A stretch of 64,000 nucleotides of DNA from the NCBI GenBank assembly GCA_030761205.1, contig JAULJL010000017.1:10001-74000 (forward strand), given 5' to 3'. Of this stretch, positions 1 to 12,771 are shown in pieces. Both the position numbers and the translations under genes were made by a program. The notes beneath the pieces are model-generated. The model saw only the letters and a program-made list of their open reading frames with translations. It had not been told where the DNA came from and did no database searches. Within the stretch, counting starts at the first letter, position 1. Every line of letters begins with the position of its first letter. The stretch comes from Fremontodendron californicum. Its lineage: Eukaryota; Streptophyta; Magnoliopsida; Malvales; Malvaceae.

Positions 1-110
1 ATAAGGGGTCTTGGCCTTTGTTTGAAATCACCCACTACCGCTTGTGAGATAGTCTATACACTTGTATTAGGATTATCCGGGTGGTGAGTCATAGTGTTTT
101 TGTTGAGAGG
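1..110. other. Unassigned sequence at window edge
   Basis: About 110 bases of mixed composition with no recognisable domain. They lead directly into the 36-bp tandem array and are probably part of the same unidentified mobile element, cut off by the window edge. No matching sequence occurs elsewhere in the window. Confidence 0.4.
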
Positions 111-361
111 GTTTGTAGCTTAATCCGTTCAAAAGCTACTTTGAGGGTTTGTAGCTTAATCCGTTCAAAAGCTACTCTGAGGGTTTATAGCTTAATCCGT
201 TCAAAAGCTACTCTGAGGGTTTATAGCTTAATCCGTTCAAAAGCTACTTGTGAGAGGGTTTGTAGCTTAATCCGTTCAAAAGCTACTCTGAGGGTTTGTA
301 GCTTAATCCGTTCAAAAGCTACTCTGAGGGTTTATAGCTTAATCCGTTCAAAAGCTACTTG
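111..361. repeat. 36-bp tandem repeat, 7 units
   Basis: Seven near-identical units begin at 111, 147, 183, 219, 258, 294 and 330. Six are 36 bp or a truncated end copy; the fourth is 39 bp through an insertion at its end. Each unit carries a dyad, GTAGCTT ... AAGCTAC, around an 11-base loop (some units have a T/A change in the left arm). Because 36 is a multiple of three and the unit lacks stops, a 94-codon reading frame runs through the array at 81-365; I treat it as a by-product. The units abut without spacers. Confidence 0.92.
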
Positions 362-1080
362 GTGAGTTTTCATTTTAAAATAATGTTTCTTGTTCTTCCT
401 TCATTTCCTTTCTTAAGTATATTTTTCTTACATTTTGTTTTTACAATAAACTCACCATGGCCAAATGGCCTACATTATTTATTTTAAGTTGTTATTTTTG
501 ATTCATTTTACCATATTGTTTATGCTATTTTCATTATTTTTGATGTTTTAAATATTATGTTATTTCATGTTCTTAAGTTATATTTAATTTGGTTGCTTTG
601 TTTGTTGCCATTTATGTCTTAGATATCATGTTTTTACATTTTTTATTTTTTGTTTTCATGTTGTTTAAATTTGAGCATGTTTTAGAGTTAGCATATTAAG
701 TGTTTGTGAAAATGCTTGTGTGATTCTTTGCATGATTCTTGTTTTATATCTTAGTGAGCATGTTTTAGATTTAGTATATTAGGTGTTTGTGAAAATGCTT
801 GTGTGATTTTTGTGTTATGACTTAGTTTTTCATGCTAGTATGCCAAGTGTTTGAGAAAATGCCATGCTTGTTGGAGCTTGAGGCCATTTGGCTACTCCAT
901 GTGTTTTGCATTGTGTGTTGCACTTTTTTGTCATGCTAGTTGTTAGGTTTTTGCATTTGCATGATATTTGGTTGGATTTTTGAATTAAGCATGCTTTGTG
1001 TTTGTAAAAATGCCATGCATGTTTTAGGTCTAGGTTACATTAAATGCCATGCAAGTTCATGTTAGGTCTAGGCCATATTA
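360..1080 (+). mobile_element. Ogre/Tat-type LTR fragment, inverted
   Basis: This is a diverged reverse complement of about 8816-9555, the middle of the LTR family described at 6563-11607. Since that family reads on the minus strand in its complete copy, this piece reads on plus. It retains the shared landmark where a GGCCATTTGGCCATGG block lies next to a GTGAGTTTATTG block, here in reverse orientation near 450-480. It is fused at 1080 to a short forward piece of the same LTR, giving a fold-back structure. Confidence 0.8.
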
Positions 1081-1142
1081 TTCAAGTGGCATGAAAATGC
1101 ATGACATAAATAATATGGCCTAGACCTAACATGAACTTGCAT
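1049..1142. repeat. Perfect 32-bp inverted repeat, 30-base loop
   Basis: Bases 1049-1080 and 1111-1142 are exact reverse complements, separated by 30 bases. Both arms derive from the same LTR stretch (compare 8815-8840) in opposite orientations. The hairpin lies where the inverted LTR fragment meets the forward one, so it marks the rearrangement junction. Confidence 0.93.
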
Positions 1143-1716
1143 CCATTGGGGGCTTTGGTCTTACCAAGTCGGGCCATTTCTGTGATTCTTCCCGATTTCA
1201 CCGAAATCCACTAAAAACCCTAATTCTCGGTTTTCTCCCGGATTGACTTTTCTTTTGGTTTTTCTTGCAAGTGACTTCTCCATTACCCGTAGTCAGTGCT
1301 TATCTTTCATTTGGAACCTTCAATTTCGACCAGTTTGATCGTTTAAGCACTTTTCCCCAAATTTCTCGGATTAGGGTTTCTTTTCTATTGAATCTCCAAA
1401 TCCCAACTTCCGAACTCCATATCTTTCAATGTAGACCTCGGATTATCAAAATTCTTTCTCCATTTTTCAATTGAACTTAAAATCTTGATTTTAAAAGTGG
1501 GTTGACTTTTTCAGTAGTTGACTTTCTGGGGTTGACTTTTTGGGGTTGACTTTTTCGAGGTTGACTTTTTTCAAGTTTGACTTTTTATGCTCGCCCTCTT
1601 AAACTAAGTCTCGGAGTACCACATGCAGGATGAAAACAGTCTTTTTATACTTGGAAACATCAATATAGGAAGAAAACATATCTGTTTAGTGGCCCGGACA
1701 AAATTAGGTGTCTACA
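1143..1716 (-). mobile_element. Ogre/Tat-type LTR 5' terminal fragment
   Basis: It aligns along its whole length with 11027-11607, the start of the LTR in sense orientation. On the minus strand it begins TGTAGACACC at 1716. It includes several GTTGACTTTTT motifs at 1500-1590. It ends exactly at the LTR terminus, and the next base belongs to a different element, so the end is a real LTR boundary rather than a random break. Confidence 0.87.
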
Positions 1717-2037
1717 GGCATCATATCTAAATTTTCTAGAAGATTCGGTCTCTTGATGTTTTTTCTTTTTTTTATCTAGTAAACCTTGCTGAGATAGGTT
1801 TACTTCTGGATATATTGTATATATTTGAAGATATGAGACAATAGATCAATATGTTTTGATTTGAGCATAAATTGATCATGGATAATTTTTGAATATGCAT
1901 GGATATATGTGGTAATAGTATTGAGAAATATTTCTGGTTGAGGATATGAATTGAGTGTTATTTGCAGGAGGGTTATAGTTGAGATAGAAAGGAAACTCTG
2001 CCGGATTTTATGTAGATTATCCGGACAGGGTGTTACA
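1717..2037 (+). mobile_element. Tekay/Del-type LTR 3' terminal fragment
   Basis: It matches the last ~300 bp of the LTR at 42034-44416 (from about 44121) and of the fragment at 25164-26070. It ends in GTGTTACA, the terminus of that LTR. It abuts the Ogre/Tat LTR end at 1716 with no gap, consistent with the Ogre-type element having landed in a Tekay LTR. Confidence 0.85.
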
Positions 2038-2184
2038 TTACATATCAAGGAATACCACCTGCCACTCCCCTTCCCTTTCTCTAGGAAGCAAGCATAGGAT
2101 GAGAATAGCTTTTCTGCATTCTGAAACATGTCAAGGAAGAAAAATTACCTGATTTAGGGATCCGGACAAAATTAGGTGTTTGCA
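2038..2184 (-). mobile_element. Fragment of a second Ogre/Tat-like LTR subfamily
   Basis: The minus strand starts TGCAAACACCTAATTTTGTC at 2184, close to the TGTAGACACCTAATTTTGTC start of the main family, but the following ~140 bp differ. A second copy lies in the opposite orientation at 33232-33375. In both places the adjoining satellite is also shared, so this belongs to a duplicated segment. Confidence 0.75.
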
Positions 2185-5100
2185 ACATGTATACATTACA
2201 CTTACATAGATATTTTATAATTACATAAATATATTACAATTACATAGATATATTACAACTACATGTATATATTACAATTACTGAAAACAATTACATAGAT
2301 ATATTACAATTACGTAGATATATTATAATTTCATAGATATATTACAAGTACTAAAAACATGTATACATTAGATAATTTCAGTAATTGTATCTATGTAATT
2401 GTAATATAATTGTGTAATTGTATTTATGTAATTGTAATATATCTATGTAAGTTACATTACTATTTCTGAAAACATTAGATATTACAATTACATAGATATA
2501 TTACAATTATATAGATAATATTACAATTACTGTATTAGATATATTACTGAAAATATTAGAATTACTGAAAACATTAGATATTACATGAATAATTAGAATT
2601 GCTGAAAATATTAGATATTACATGTATATATTACAATTACATAGATATATTACAATTACATATATCTATGTAGTATATCTATGTAATTGTATTTATGTAA
2701 TTGTAATATATTTGTTATCTATGTAATATGTATATATATGTAATTGTAATTTCTATGTAATTGTAATTTATCTATGTAATGTATCTATGTAATATATCTA
2801 TGTAATTGTAATATATCTATGTAATTGAAATTATAATATATCTATGTAGTTTTATTATATCTATGTAATTGTAATTACTAAGAACAAATATATTACAAAA
2901 TAGATATATTACAGTTACGTAGATATATTACATAGATACATTACAATTACATAGATATATTACAATTACATATATATATATATTACAATTACATTATATT
3001 ATACATCTATGTGATTGTAATACATCTATGTAATATATCTATGTAATTGTAGTATATCTATGTAATTGTAAAAAATATATATATATCCAATGTATCTATG
3101 TAATATTACATTTATATAGATAAATATTACATAGATACATAGATATATTACAATTATATATTATAATAACATAGATACATTACAATAACATAGATATATA
3201 ATAATTATATAGATATATTAGAATTACATAGATACATAGATATTATATCTATGTATAATATATCTATGTAATATTAATATATTATAATATATCTAATTGT
3301 AATATATCTATGTAATATATTACAATTACATAAATATATAGATATATTACATAGATATATATTTTTTTTAATATAATTGTAATTATAATATATCTATGTA
3401 ATATATATCTATGTAATTGTATATCTATGTAATTGTAATATATATATATATATGTAATATATCTATTGTATGTAATTGTAATATATTTATGTAATTGTAA
3501 TGTATCTATGTAATATATCTATATAATTGTAATATATCTATTGTATCTATGTAATATATCTATGTAATTGTAATAGATATATTACAATTACATAGATATA
3601 TTACATTAACACAATTACATAGATACAATACAATTACATAGATAATAAATAAATTACACCATTGTATTACAATTACATAGATATATTACAATTACACAAA
3701 TATGTTACAATTACATATATATATATCTATGTAACTGTAATATATCTATGTAATTGTAATATATCTATGTAATTGTAATTGTAATATATCTATGCAATTG
3801 TAATATATCTATGTAATATTACATAGATATATTACAATTACATAGATAAATATATACATGTAATATATCTTTGTAATTACATTATCTAATGTTTTCAGTA
3901 ATACATTATTAATTGTAATATATCTATGTAATTGTAACATATTTATTTAATTGTAATTGTAATAATTACATAGATATATTACATAGATATTACAATTACA
4001 TAGATGTATTACAATTTCATATTTTGCATTGTGTGTAAATATATTTATTACAATTACAAAGATATATTACAATTACAATTACATAGATCTATGTAATTGT
4101 AATTGTAATAAATATATTTACACACAATGCATAGAAATTACATAGAAATATTTACAATTACATAAATATATTACAATTACATAGATATATTACAATTATA
4201 TATTACATTTAATATATCTAATGTGTAATTGTAATGTATCTATGTAATTGTAATGTATTAGAATATATATATATATATATATATATAATTGTAATGTATC
4301 TATGTAATTGTAATGTATCTATGTAATTGTAATATTTCTATGTAATTGTAATATATTACAATTACATAGATAGATTTTTGCAATTATATAGATATATTAC
4401 AATTACATAGATATATTACATAGATGTATTACAATTACATAGATATATTACAATTACATAGATATATCATAATTACTTAAAATATTAGAATTACATAGAT
4501 ATAACTATGTAATTGTAATATATCTATGTAATTGTAATATATCTATGTAATATATTGCATAGATATATATTTACAATTACATAGATATATTACAATAACA
4601 TAGATATATTACAATTACATATCTATTGTAATATTACATAGATACATTACATAAATATATTACAATTACATAGATATTACAATTACATAGATATATTACA
4701 ATTACATAGATATATTACAATTATATAGATACATTATAATTACATAGATATAGATATATTATATCTATGGAATTGTAATATATCTATGTAATTGTAATAT
4801 CTATGTAATTGTAATATATCTATGTAATTGTAATATATATATATGTAATTGTAATATCTATGTAATTGTAATATATCTTTGTAATTGTAATTGTAATATA
4901 TATTACAATTACATAGATATATTACAATTACATATATATATATTGCAATTACATAGATATTACAATTACATAGATATATTACAATTACATAGATATATAT
5001 ATATATATATATTACAATTACATAGATATCTAATTACATAGATATATTACATATATTATTACCATTATATAAATATATTACAATTACATAGATATCTAAT

Positions 5101-6557
5101 TACATAGATATATTACATATATTACAATCACATAATTACAATTACATAGATATATTACTATTACATAGATATATTACAATTACATAGGTATATTACATAT
5201 ATTACATAAATATATGTATATATTACAATTACAATTACAGTTACACAAATATATATATCTATGTTATAGTAATATATCTATGTAATAGATATATCACATA
5301 TATTACATAGGTATATTACAATTACATAGATATATTATTACATAGATATATTACAATTACAAAAATATATTACAATTACATAGATATATTATAATTACTT
5401 AACACATTAGAATTACATCGATATAACTATGTAATTGTAATATATCTATGTAATTGTAATATATATATATGTAATTGTAATATCTATGTAATTGTAATAT
5501 ATCTTTGTAATTGTAATTGTAATATATATTACAATTACATAGATATATTACAATTACATATATATATATTGCAATTACATAGATATTACAATTACATAGA
5601 TATATTACAATTACATAGATATATATATATATATATTACAATTACATAGATATATATATATATATATATATTACAATTACATAGATATCTAATTACATAG
5701 ATATATTACATATATTATTACCATTATATAAATATATTACAATTACATAGATATCTAATTACATAGATATATTACATATATTACAATCACATAATTACAA
5801 TTACATAGATATATTACTATTACATAGATATATTACAATTACATAGGTATATTACATATATTACATAAATATATATATATTTTACAATTACAATTACAGT
5901 TACACAAATATATATATCTATGTTATAGTAATATATCTATGTAATAGATATATCACATATATTACATAGGTATATTACAATTACATAGATATATTATTAC
6001 ATAGATATATTACAATTACAAAAATATATTACAATTACATAGATATATTATAATTACTTAACACATTAGAATTACATCGATATAACTATGTAATTGTAAT
6101 ATATCTATGTAATTGTAATGTATCTTTGTAATTGTAATATATCTATGTAATTGTAATGTATCTATGTGATATATCTATGTAATAGTAATATATCTATGTA
6201 ATTGTAATTATGTAATTGTAATATATCTATGTAATTGTAATATATATATATGTAATTGTAATATATATATATATATATGTAATTGTAATATATCTTTGTA
6301 ATTGTAATTGTAATATATATATTACAATTACATAGATATATTACAATTACAATTACGTATTTATATATATTACAATTGCATAGATATACTACAATTACAT
6401 AGATGTTACAATTGCATAGATATATATATATATATATATTACAATTACATAGATATATTACATATAATATTACCATTATATAAATATAATACAATTACAT
6501 AGATATATTACATATATTACAATCACATAATTACAATTACATAGATATATTACAATT
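2185..6557. repeat. AT-rich 19-bp minisatellite, block 1
   Basis: Near-continuous repeats of ATTACAATTACATAGATAT and its reverse complement, with interspersed (AT)n tracts and variants carrying an ACTGAAAACATTAGAT motif (about 2340-2630). Orientation flips many times, for example forward at 2185-2370, reverse at 2375-2460, forward at 2465-2660 and reverse at 2661-2880. No gene is present; reading frames such as the one at 6162-6494 are repeat translation. Confidence 0.95.
4830..6557. repeat. ~660-bp higher-order satellite units
   Basis: The 19-bp minisatellite is organised here into long units. Landmarks recur in order: ACCATTATATAAATA at 5061, 5720 and 6472, and ACACATTAGAATTACATCGA near 5402 and 6061. 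The spacing is about 660 bp between the first two units and about 750 bp to the third. The third unit is split by the 17.4-kb retroelement and continues at 23983, where the TATTACTATTACATAG pattern seen at about 5155 resumes. Confidence 0.85.
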
Positions 6558-6562
6558 ACATT
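6558..6562. repeat. Target-site duplication, left copy
   Basis: ACATT directly precedes the first LTR base. The same five bases directly follow the last LTR base at 23983-23987. Five bp is the normal size for LTR-retrotransposon integration. Confidence 0.88.
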
Positions 6563-9500
6563 TGTCTCAACCTAAAAAATAACGAGTCTCATCGCAAGAC
6601 TTTATTATTCGTTAAGCGTGACATTAAGAAAAACCGAGGAAAAGTCGACTTAATTCCTCTAGAAAAATGAAGGTTTTGAAAATAACCTTAAAAAAGACAT
6701 GGAGTCGCCACCAATCTTTTTTAGTTAGGTGTGATCGGCCACCTATTAAAACCGGTTTTATAAAATATTTTAAAAATTAATTAAAACATTTTAAAAAAAC
6801 CAATTTCAAGTCTGCGTTTTAAAACCAGAGAAATCAAAGAAGCGGGTTCGGGAGTCGGTTACGTGCGGGGAAGGATTAGCACCCTCACAATGTCTGTATA
6901 AATCGGTACCTTATTAATCGTGTGTTATCTCAAGTCTCGGTAAAAGCTAGTTTTAAATTTAGTATTTCAAATTAATTCCCAATTTAAAGAAAAATAATTC
7001 CATTTTTTATTGAAAATTATTCGGATTTTATAAATTCAAAATTTTCCTATATTCCCCAACAAACGTGGCAAAACATAAAAATGTTTATTAGTTTTGGAAA
7101 ACTTTCCGAATCATTCTCTTTTTTGAAAGAAAGATATTCCTTTATTAATGATAATTGATGATATTCCCTCGAGCAAACCCGGTAGAGAACTCATGAATTA
7201 TTTTAACTCGGGAATATCTTTATATTTTTTTATTGAAAACCATTATATTTTTTTGAAAACATTTAAAAGAAATGAATATGTATATGCATGACATAAATAA
7301 AATGACATAGCAAAATCTAAATAATATAATGCAACCTAAATGACATGACATGATTTGAATGCCTTAACATATTATAAATGAAATGAAATATCCTAAGTTA
7401 TATGATATATTATAAATAAATGAAATGACCTAGGGTACATAGTATATTCTATATGAGATGCAATATCCTAAGTCACATGATATATTCTAAATGAAATAAA
7501 ATAACCTAAGTAACATAACATATTCTATATGAAATGAAATAACCTAAGTAATATGATATTTTCTAAATGAAATAAAATAACCTAAGTAACATAACATATT
7601 CTATATGAAATGAAATAACCTAAATGACATGGCAAACATGAATGATATGGCATATAAATTAAATGAGATGGAATATGAAATAATGCTACCATATAATATG
7701 CATGAAAATAAAAATGGAAATAATAATGCATGAACATAGTATATGCTAAATAATATGACCAAAAAAATAACTAAATAAAAGCATAGGATATCATGAAATA
7801 TTCCAAATCATATAATAAACCATATAACATCAAAAATATAAATCAAAATAATAACAATATCATAAAAATTATTATAACAAGAATCACATATTATATAAAA
7901 TGCATGAATATAAAAATGCAATGCATGAAATGTATTTTTTCCTTTAATTAAGGAAATCTGTATATCTAAAAAGATATACGGCTACCTTAGGAAAATATGT
8001 CAAATTAAATATTCTAAAACCAAAATACTTTGTTATTGTTTGAAAATAATTTTGAAAAGCTTGAATTAACAATAAAAACTGGGCTAAAAATTTTTAAAGG
8101 GCTCTAATTTCCTAAGTTTAAAAAAAATCCGGACTTGACTACCCTTAACCCGGGTCTTGAAAAACCATTTTTAGAGTTTAAAAAGGTTTATAAATTACCC
8201 TAAGTCAGTAGCTAACCCTCCTAATCAGCCCACTCTAAGTAAATTAACCAAAACAGAAAAATGGTTTTTCATTAAATTCAATTCTGATTCCACTGTCCAG
8301 TTTTAATCCACGATTTTTTACCCTATTTTTAAAAATTCCAAAAATTCTGAAAAAATACTGGATACTCAGAAAATGTAAAACTACACGATAAAAAATCGGA
8401 TTAATTTTATGATTAAAGATGAATTCCCAGAAAAATCAGATATGTACGAGTTTTTGGAGGAGAAAAAACTGCTTTGCCAACACATTTTTGCCTTTGATAA
8501 AATCATTTAAAAACCAAAGTAAAAATATTTGAAACTCATAAAATGATTTGCAAACAGTAGCTAGGACTTTTTGAAAGTTAGATAAAAATTGGCTAAGTAA
8601 AAAAAATCACAAAGGTAGAATAATCAATTTGACAAACTTAATTTTCCACAAGTGTGCTCAAGAGAGCATGACTTTGAACCATTAATTGGCTCAAGTCATT
8701 ATTCAAGTGGCATGAACATGAAATGCATGAAACAATGCAGCAAACATAATGCATGAAATGCATGGATTTAAACCTAAATATCATGAAAAAATATATGGCA
8801 TTCATAAAGTAACCTAGACCTAAATGAACTTGCATGGCATTTAATGTAACCTAGACCTAAAATATGCATGGCATTTTCACAAACACAAGGCATGCTTAAT
8901 TCAAAAATCCAACCAAATATCATGCAAATGCAAAAACCTAACAACTAGCATGACAAAAAATGCAACACACAATGCAAAACACATGGAGTAGCCAAATGGC
9001 CTCAAGCTCCAACAAGCATGGCCTTTTCACAAACACTTGGCATACTAGCATGAAAAACTAAGTCATAACACTTAAATCATGCAAAAATCACACAAGCATT
9101 TTCACAAACACTTAATATACTAAATCTAAAACATGCTCAACTAAGATATAAAACAAAAATCATGCAAAGACCACACAAGCATTTTCACAAACACTTGATA
9201 TACTAAATCTAAAACATGCTCAAATTTAAACAACATGAAAACAGAAAATCAAAAATGCAAAAACATGATATCTAAGACATAAATGGCAACAAATAAAGCA
9301 ACCAAATTAAAATATAACTCAAGAACATGAAGTAACATAACATTTAAAACATCAAAATCAAAGAAAATAACATAACATAACATAAACAATATGGTAAAAT
9401 GAACCCAAAACAGCAACTTAAAATTAAAAATGTAGGCCATTTGGCCATGGTGAGTTTATTGTAAAAATAAAATGTAAAAAATATACTTAAGAAAGAGATG

Positions 9501-11607
9501 AAGTAAGAACTTAAAAGAACAATAAAAAAAACATTTATTTAAAATGGAAACTCACCAAATAGAAATCAAAATAGCAAAAACAAGAATAGAAAATGAAGAA
9601 AGTGCAAGAGTTGGTGCTCAAGAGCAACCTCAAGAAGCTAATATTTCAAGCTTTTCTCTTCAAACTTTCCTTTTTTTTCTAAACTTTTCCTTTTTGCTCT
9701 CAACCAAGAAGAGAAAAACTAAGAAAAACTAAGAGAAATCAGCCAAAATGAAGTTCCAAATTCGAAATTCTGACCCTCCCTTTAATGTTGGCAGAATTTT
9801 ACCTTTCTCCTCCCCTAGGATATTGTCATTTTTTGTGTAACCAATTTTCCATCAAATGGCTAATAATTCAAGGTGAAAAATCATGAAATTACCACCTTTA
9901 GATTAGCATCTCAGCTCTCTCAATTACAGCTGTTAAAGAATAATGTTGACATCTCTCTTGGCCTATGTGCCTTGATCAAAGAGAATCTCTAACTAACTCT
10001 TGATTTTTAGCCATTTGATTGAAAAATCAGAAGCTTCCTCCTTCCTTTGGGCTTGGGCAGGCCAACACTTCTCTTTTCCAGCCCAGCTCTGATTTTTTGA
10101 AAGGCCCAAAGAAGCCTTTTTCGGTTGCTTGGGTGAAATGAACGTTTTGCCCCCCGGATGCAAATAAATATCAAACGGACTCCAAATTCAATTTTTATTT
10201 TTTTAATACTTTCAAAATAATAAAATATTGAGTTCTGGAAGTTTTCAAAATTATCCGAGTCCGTTTGCTATTTATTTGGATTTTTTCTTCCAAAAATGCC
10301 CTTTTATGCCCCTACATTTTACCATTTTTTAAACGAGCTCCAAATTAAGATTTTTCTTCACCAATATCTTCCAAATAATTTAAAAATGTGATCTGGAAGT
10401 TTTCATAATTTTTGGAGCTAATTTGGTATTTTTTCGGGATTTATCGGCTTGAATTACTGCATAGGAGGCCAGGGATTTGGCCATTTTGCAAACGGACTCC
10501 GAATCAAGATTTTCTTTCGCCAATATCTTCAAAATAATTTAAAAATGAGATTTTCAAAATTTCAGAATTTTTGGAGTCCATTTGCTAATTTTTCGGGATT
10601 TATCTTTTTGAATTATTGCATAGGAGGCTCGGGATTTGGCCATTTTGCAAACGAACTCTGAATCAAGATTTTATTTCGCAAATCTCTTTCAAATAATTTA
10701 AAAATGAGATTTTCAAAATTTCAGAAGATTTGGAGCTCATTTGCTATTTTTCCGGGATTTATCTTTTTGAATTACTGCATAGGAGGCCCGGGATTTGGCC
10801 ATTTTGCAAACGAACTCCGAATCAAGATTTTCTTTCGCCAATCTCTTTCAAATGATTTAAGAATAAGATTGACAAATTTTCATAATTTTCGGAGTCCATT
10901 TGCTATTTTTCCCAAATTTTCCAATTTTGTCCTTTTGCCTCCGAAACCCGATTTTGCTCAAAACAAGTCCGATTTTCAGATTTTCTTCAATCTGAGCCTT
11001 GGGCTATCCTTTTTAATCATTCTTCATCCATTGGGGGCTTTGGTCTTACCAAGTCGGGCCATTTTTGTGATTCTTCTCGATTTCACCGAAATCCACTAAA
11101 AACCCTAATTCTCGGTTTTCTCTTGGATTGACTTTTCTTTCGGTTTTTCTTGCAAGTGACTTCTCAATTACCCGTATTCAGTACTTATCTTTCATTTGGA
11201 ACCTTCAATTTCGACCAATTTGATCGTTTAAGCACTTTTCCCCAAATTTCTCGGATTAGGATTTTCTTTCTACTGAATCTCCAAATCCCAACTTTCGAAC
11301 TTCATATCTTTCAATGTAGACCTCAGATTATCAAAATTCTTTCGCCATTTTTCAATTGAACTTAAAATCTTGATTTTGAAAGTGAGTTAACTTTTTCAGT
11401 AATTGACTTTCTGGGGTTGACTTTTTCGGGATTGACTTTTTTTTCGGGGTTGACTTATTTTTCAAGTTTGACTTTTTGTGCTCGCCCTCTTAAACTAAGA
11501 CTCGGAGTACCACCTGCAGGATGAAAACAGTCTTTTTACACTCGGAAACATCAATATAGGAAGAAAACATACCTGTTTAGTGGTCCGGACAAAATTAGGT
11601 GTATACA
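6563..11607 (-). mobile_element. 3' LTR (sense orientation) of the 17.4-kb element
   Basis: 5045 bp. On the minus strand it starts TGTATACACC at 11607, immediately after the PPT, and ends TTGAGACA at 6563. Both termini carry point changes relative to the other LTR. The interior is AT-rich, with a stretch near 8690-9450 rich in ATGCATG and CACAAACACTT motifs and a 159-bp tandem array at 10330-10910. Confidence 0.9.
10330..10910. repeat. 159-bp tandem repeat inside LTR
   Basis: About 3.5 copies of a 159-bp unit. The ATAGGAGG landmark occurs at 10461, 10620 and 10779, exactly 159 bp apart. The period equals 53 codons, which is why frames at 10449-10661 and 10704-11099 translate to a repeated FLNYCIGG-type peptide. 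No function is inferred from them. Confidence 0.88.
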
Positions 11608-11620
11608 GCTGCCCCTCTTT
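11608..11620 (-). promoter_or_regulatory. Polypurine tract
   Basis: On the minus strand the sequence is AAAGAGGGGCAGC, directly followed by the LTR start TGTATACACC. A purine-rich tract at this place primes plus-strand DNA synthesis in LTR retrotransposons, and it fixes the element's orientation. The PPT ends on AGC rather than a pure purine run. Confidence 0.78.
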
Positions 11621-11925
11621 GGATATTGCTGAGAATCAGGAATCAGGCAAAGATAAACCGACACTAATTTTGTACGGTCAGTGAAATCACATGTCAAGGA
11701 AAGGGAAAGTGATTTTCTTTTTCATTTCTTCATTCATTTTTGCATTTTTCTTTTTTCATTTTCTTTTTTTTTTCATTTTTTTTCATTTTTTTTCTTTTTT
11801 CATTTTTTCATTTTTTTTTTAAAACAATAAATTGAAGATTTTGTCCTTAAATTGAATTCCCTGCCTAAACAAGGCTCGATTCGTCTTAAGGAAACGAATT
11901 CGATTTTCAAAAGAAAAATTTATGC
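11621..11925. other. 3' untranslated part with T-rich low-complexity tract
   Basis: A short unique stretch (11621-11725) is followed by TTTTTCATT-type simple sequence at about 11726-11823, then a unique stretch containing GAATTCGATTTTC. No coding content is seen. Confidence 0.6.
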
Positions 11926-12540
11926 CCGAAGGTCTTTAAAATTGGTGCCCGGAGGTCTTAAAATGGTGCCCGGAGGTCTTTAAAATAGTGCCCGGAGGTC
12001 TTTAAAATTGAAAATTGTGCCCGGAGGTCTTTAAAATAGTGCCCGGAGGTCTTTAAAATTGGTGCCCAGAGGTCTTTAAAATGGTGCCCGGAGGTCTTAA
12101 AATGGTGCCCGGAGGTCTTAAGAATGTCGCCCGGAGTTCTTACTCGTGCTTTGAAAAAAATTATGCCCGGAGGTCTTAAAAATGGTGCCCATAGGTCTTA
12201 CCCCTAAAAAAAAAAGTTATGCCCGGGGGTCTTAAAAATGTTGCCCGGAGGTCTTACCTGTGATTTGAAAAATTATGCCCGGAGGTCTTAAAAATGGTGC
12301 CCATAGGTCTTACCCCTGAGAAAAAAAAAGTTATGCCCCGAGGTCTTAAAAATGTTGCCCGAAGGTCTTACTTGTGATTTGAAAAATTATGCCCGGAGGT
12401 CTTAAAAATGGTGCCCATAGGTCTTACCCCTGAAAAAAGAAAAAAAAAAGTTATGCCCGGAGGTCTTAAAGATGTTGCCCGGAGGTCTTACCTGTGATTT
12501 GAAAAATTATGCCCGGAGGTCTTAAAAATGGTCTTTGGAG
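11926..12540. repeat. ~21-bp TGCCCGGAGGTCTT tandem array
   Basis: More than 25 tandem copies of a 20-23 bp unit with core GCCCGGAGGTCTTAAAA. In the right-hand half they group into a ~118-bp higher-order unit ending in ACCTGTGATTTGAAAAATTA. The array lies in the element's 3' untranslated part. Tat-lineage elements are known for variable tandem arrays at this position. Confidence 0.93.
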
Positions 12541-12771
12541 AATTGTTGAAAATTAACCTAACGATTTTGAGAAGATGCGAATGCTTTTTGATGTAGATGC
12601 AGGTGTTGAATAAGACACGAAATGACTTAAACTGGTGCAAATGTCTTTGATGCAAATGTAAATGCTTGGATTGATGTAAATGTTTTTTGATGTAGATTCA
12701 AATAACTTAGATTGATGCAAATGCTTCTTGATGTAGATGCACATGTTGAAAAAACAAAATTCTGGATAACT
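12541..12771. repeat. Degenerate GATGCAAATG-type repeats
   Basis: Irregular short repeats built on TGATGCAAATG and TGATGTAGATGC, with spacings of about 30-60 bp. They fill the gap between two regular arrays and resume at 13450. Confidence 0.7.

Noticed and set aside
111..361. Possible CRISPR array (short palindromic repeats)
   Set aside because: Units abut directly with no spacers, and the setting is a plant nuclear genome.
81..365. 94-codon ORF of repeated CSLIRSKATL peptides
   Set aside because: Produced by a 36-bp tandem repeat with no stop in one frame; no domain and no context for a gene.
1265..1474. 69-codon ORF recurring in LTR copies (also 11150, 23543)
   Set aside because: It opens at TTG rather than ATG and recurs only because the LTR recurs; no coding signature.
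6162..6494. 110-codon YIYLCNCN-type ORF, and similar ones at 29058, 34437 and 57827
   Set aside because: Translation of the 19-bp minisatellite.
8638..8835. 65-codon ORF repeated at 21030, 30431 and 38523
   Set aside because: Conserved only as part of the LTR; hydrophobic, low-information peptide with no known domain.
11608..11640. Plus-strand PBS after the left LTR
   Set aside because: No TGG-initiated tRNA complement on plus; read on minus it is a polypurine tract, which agrees with the PBS at 18933-18950.
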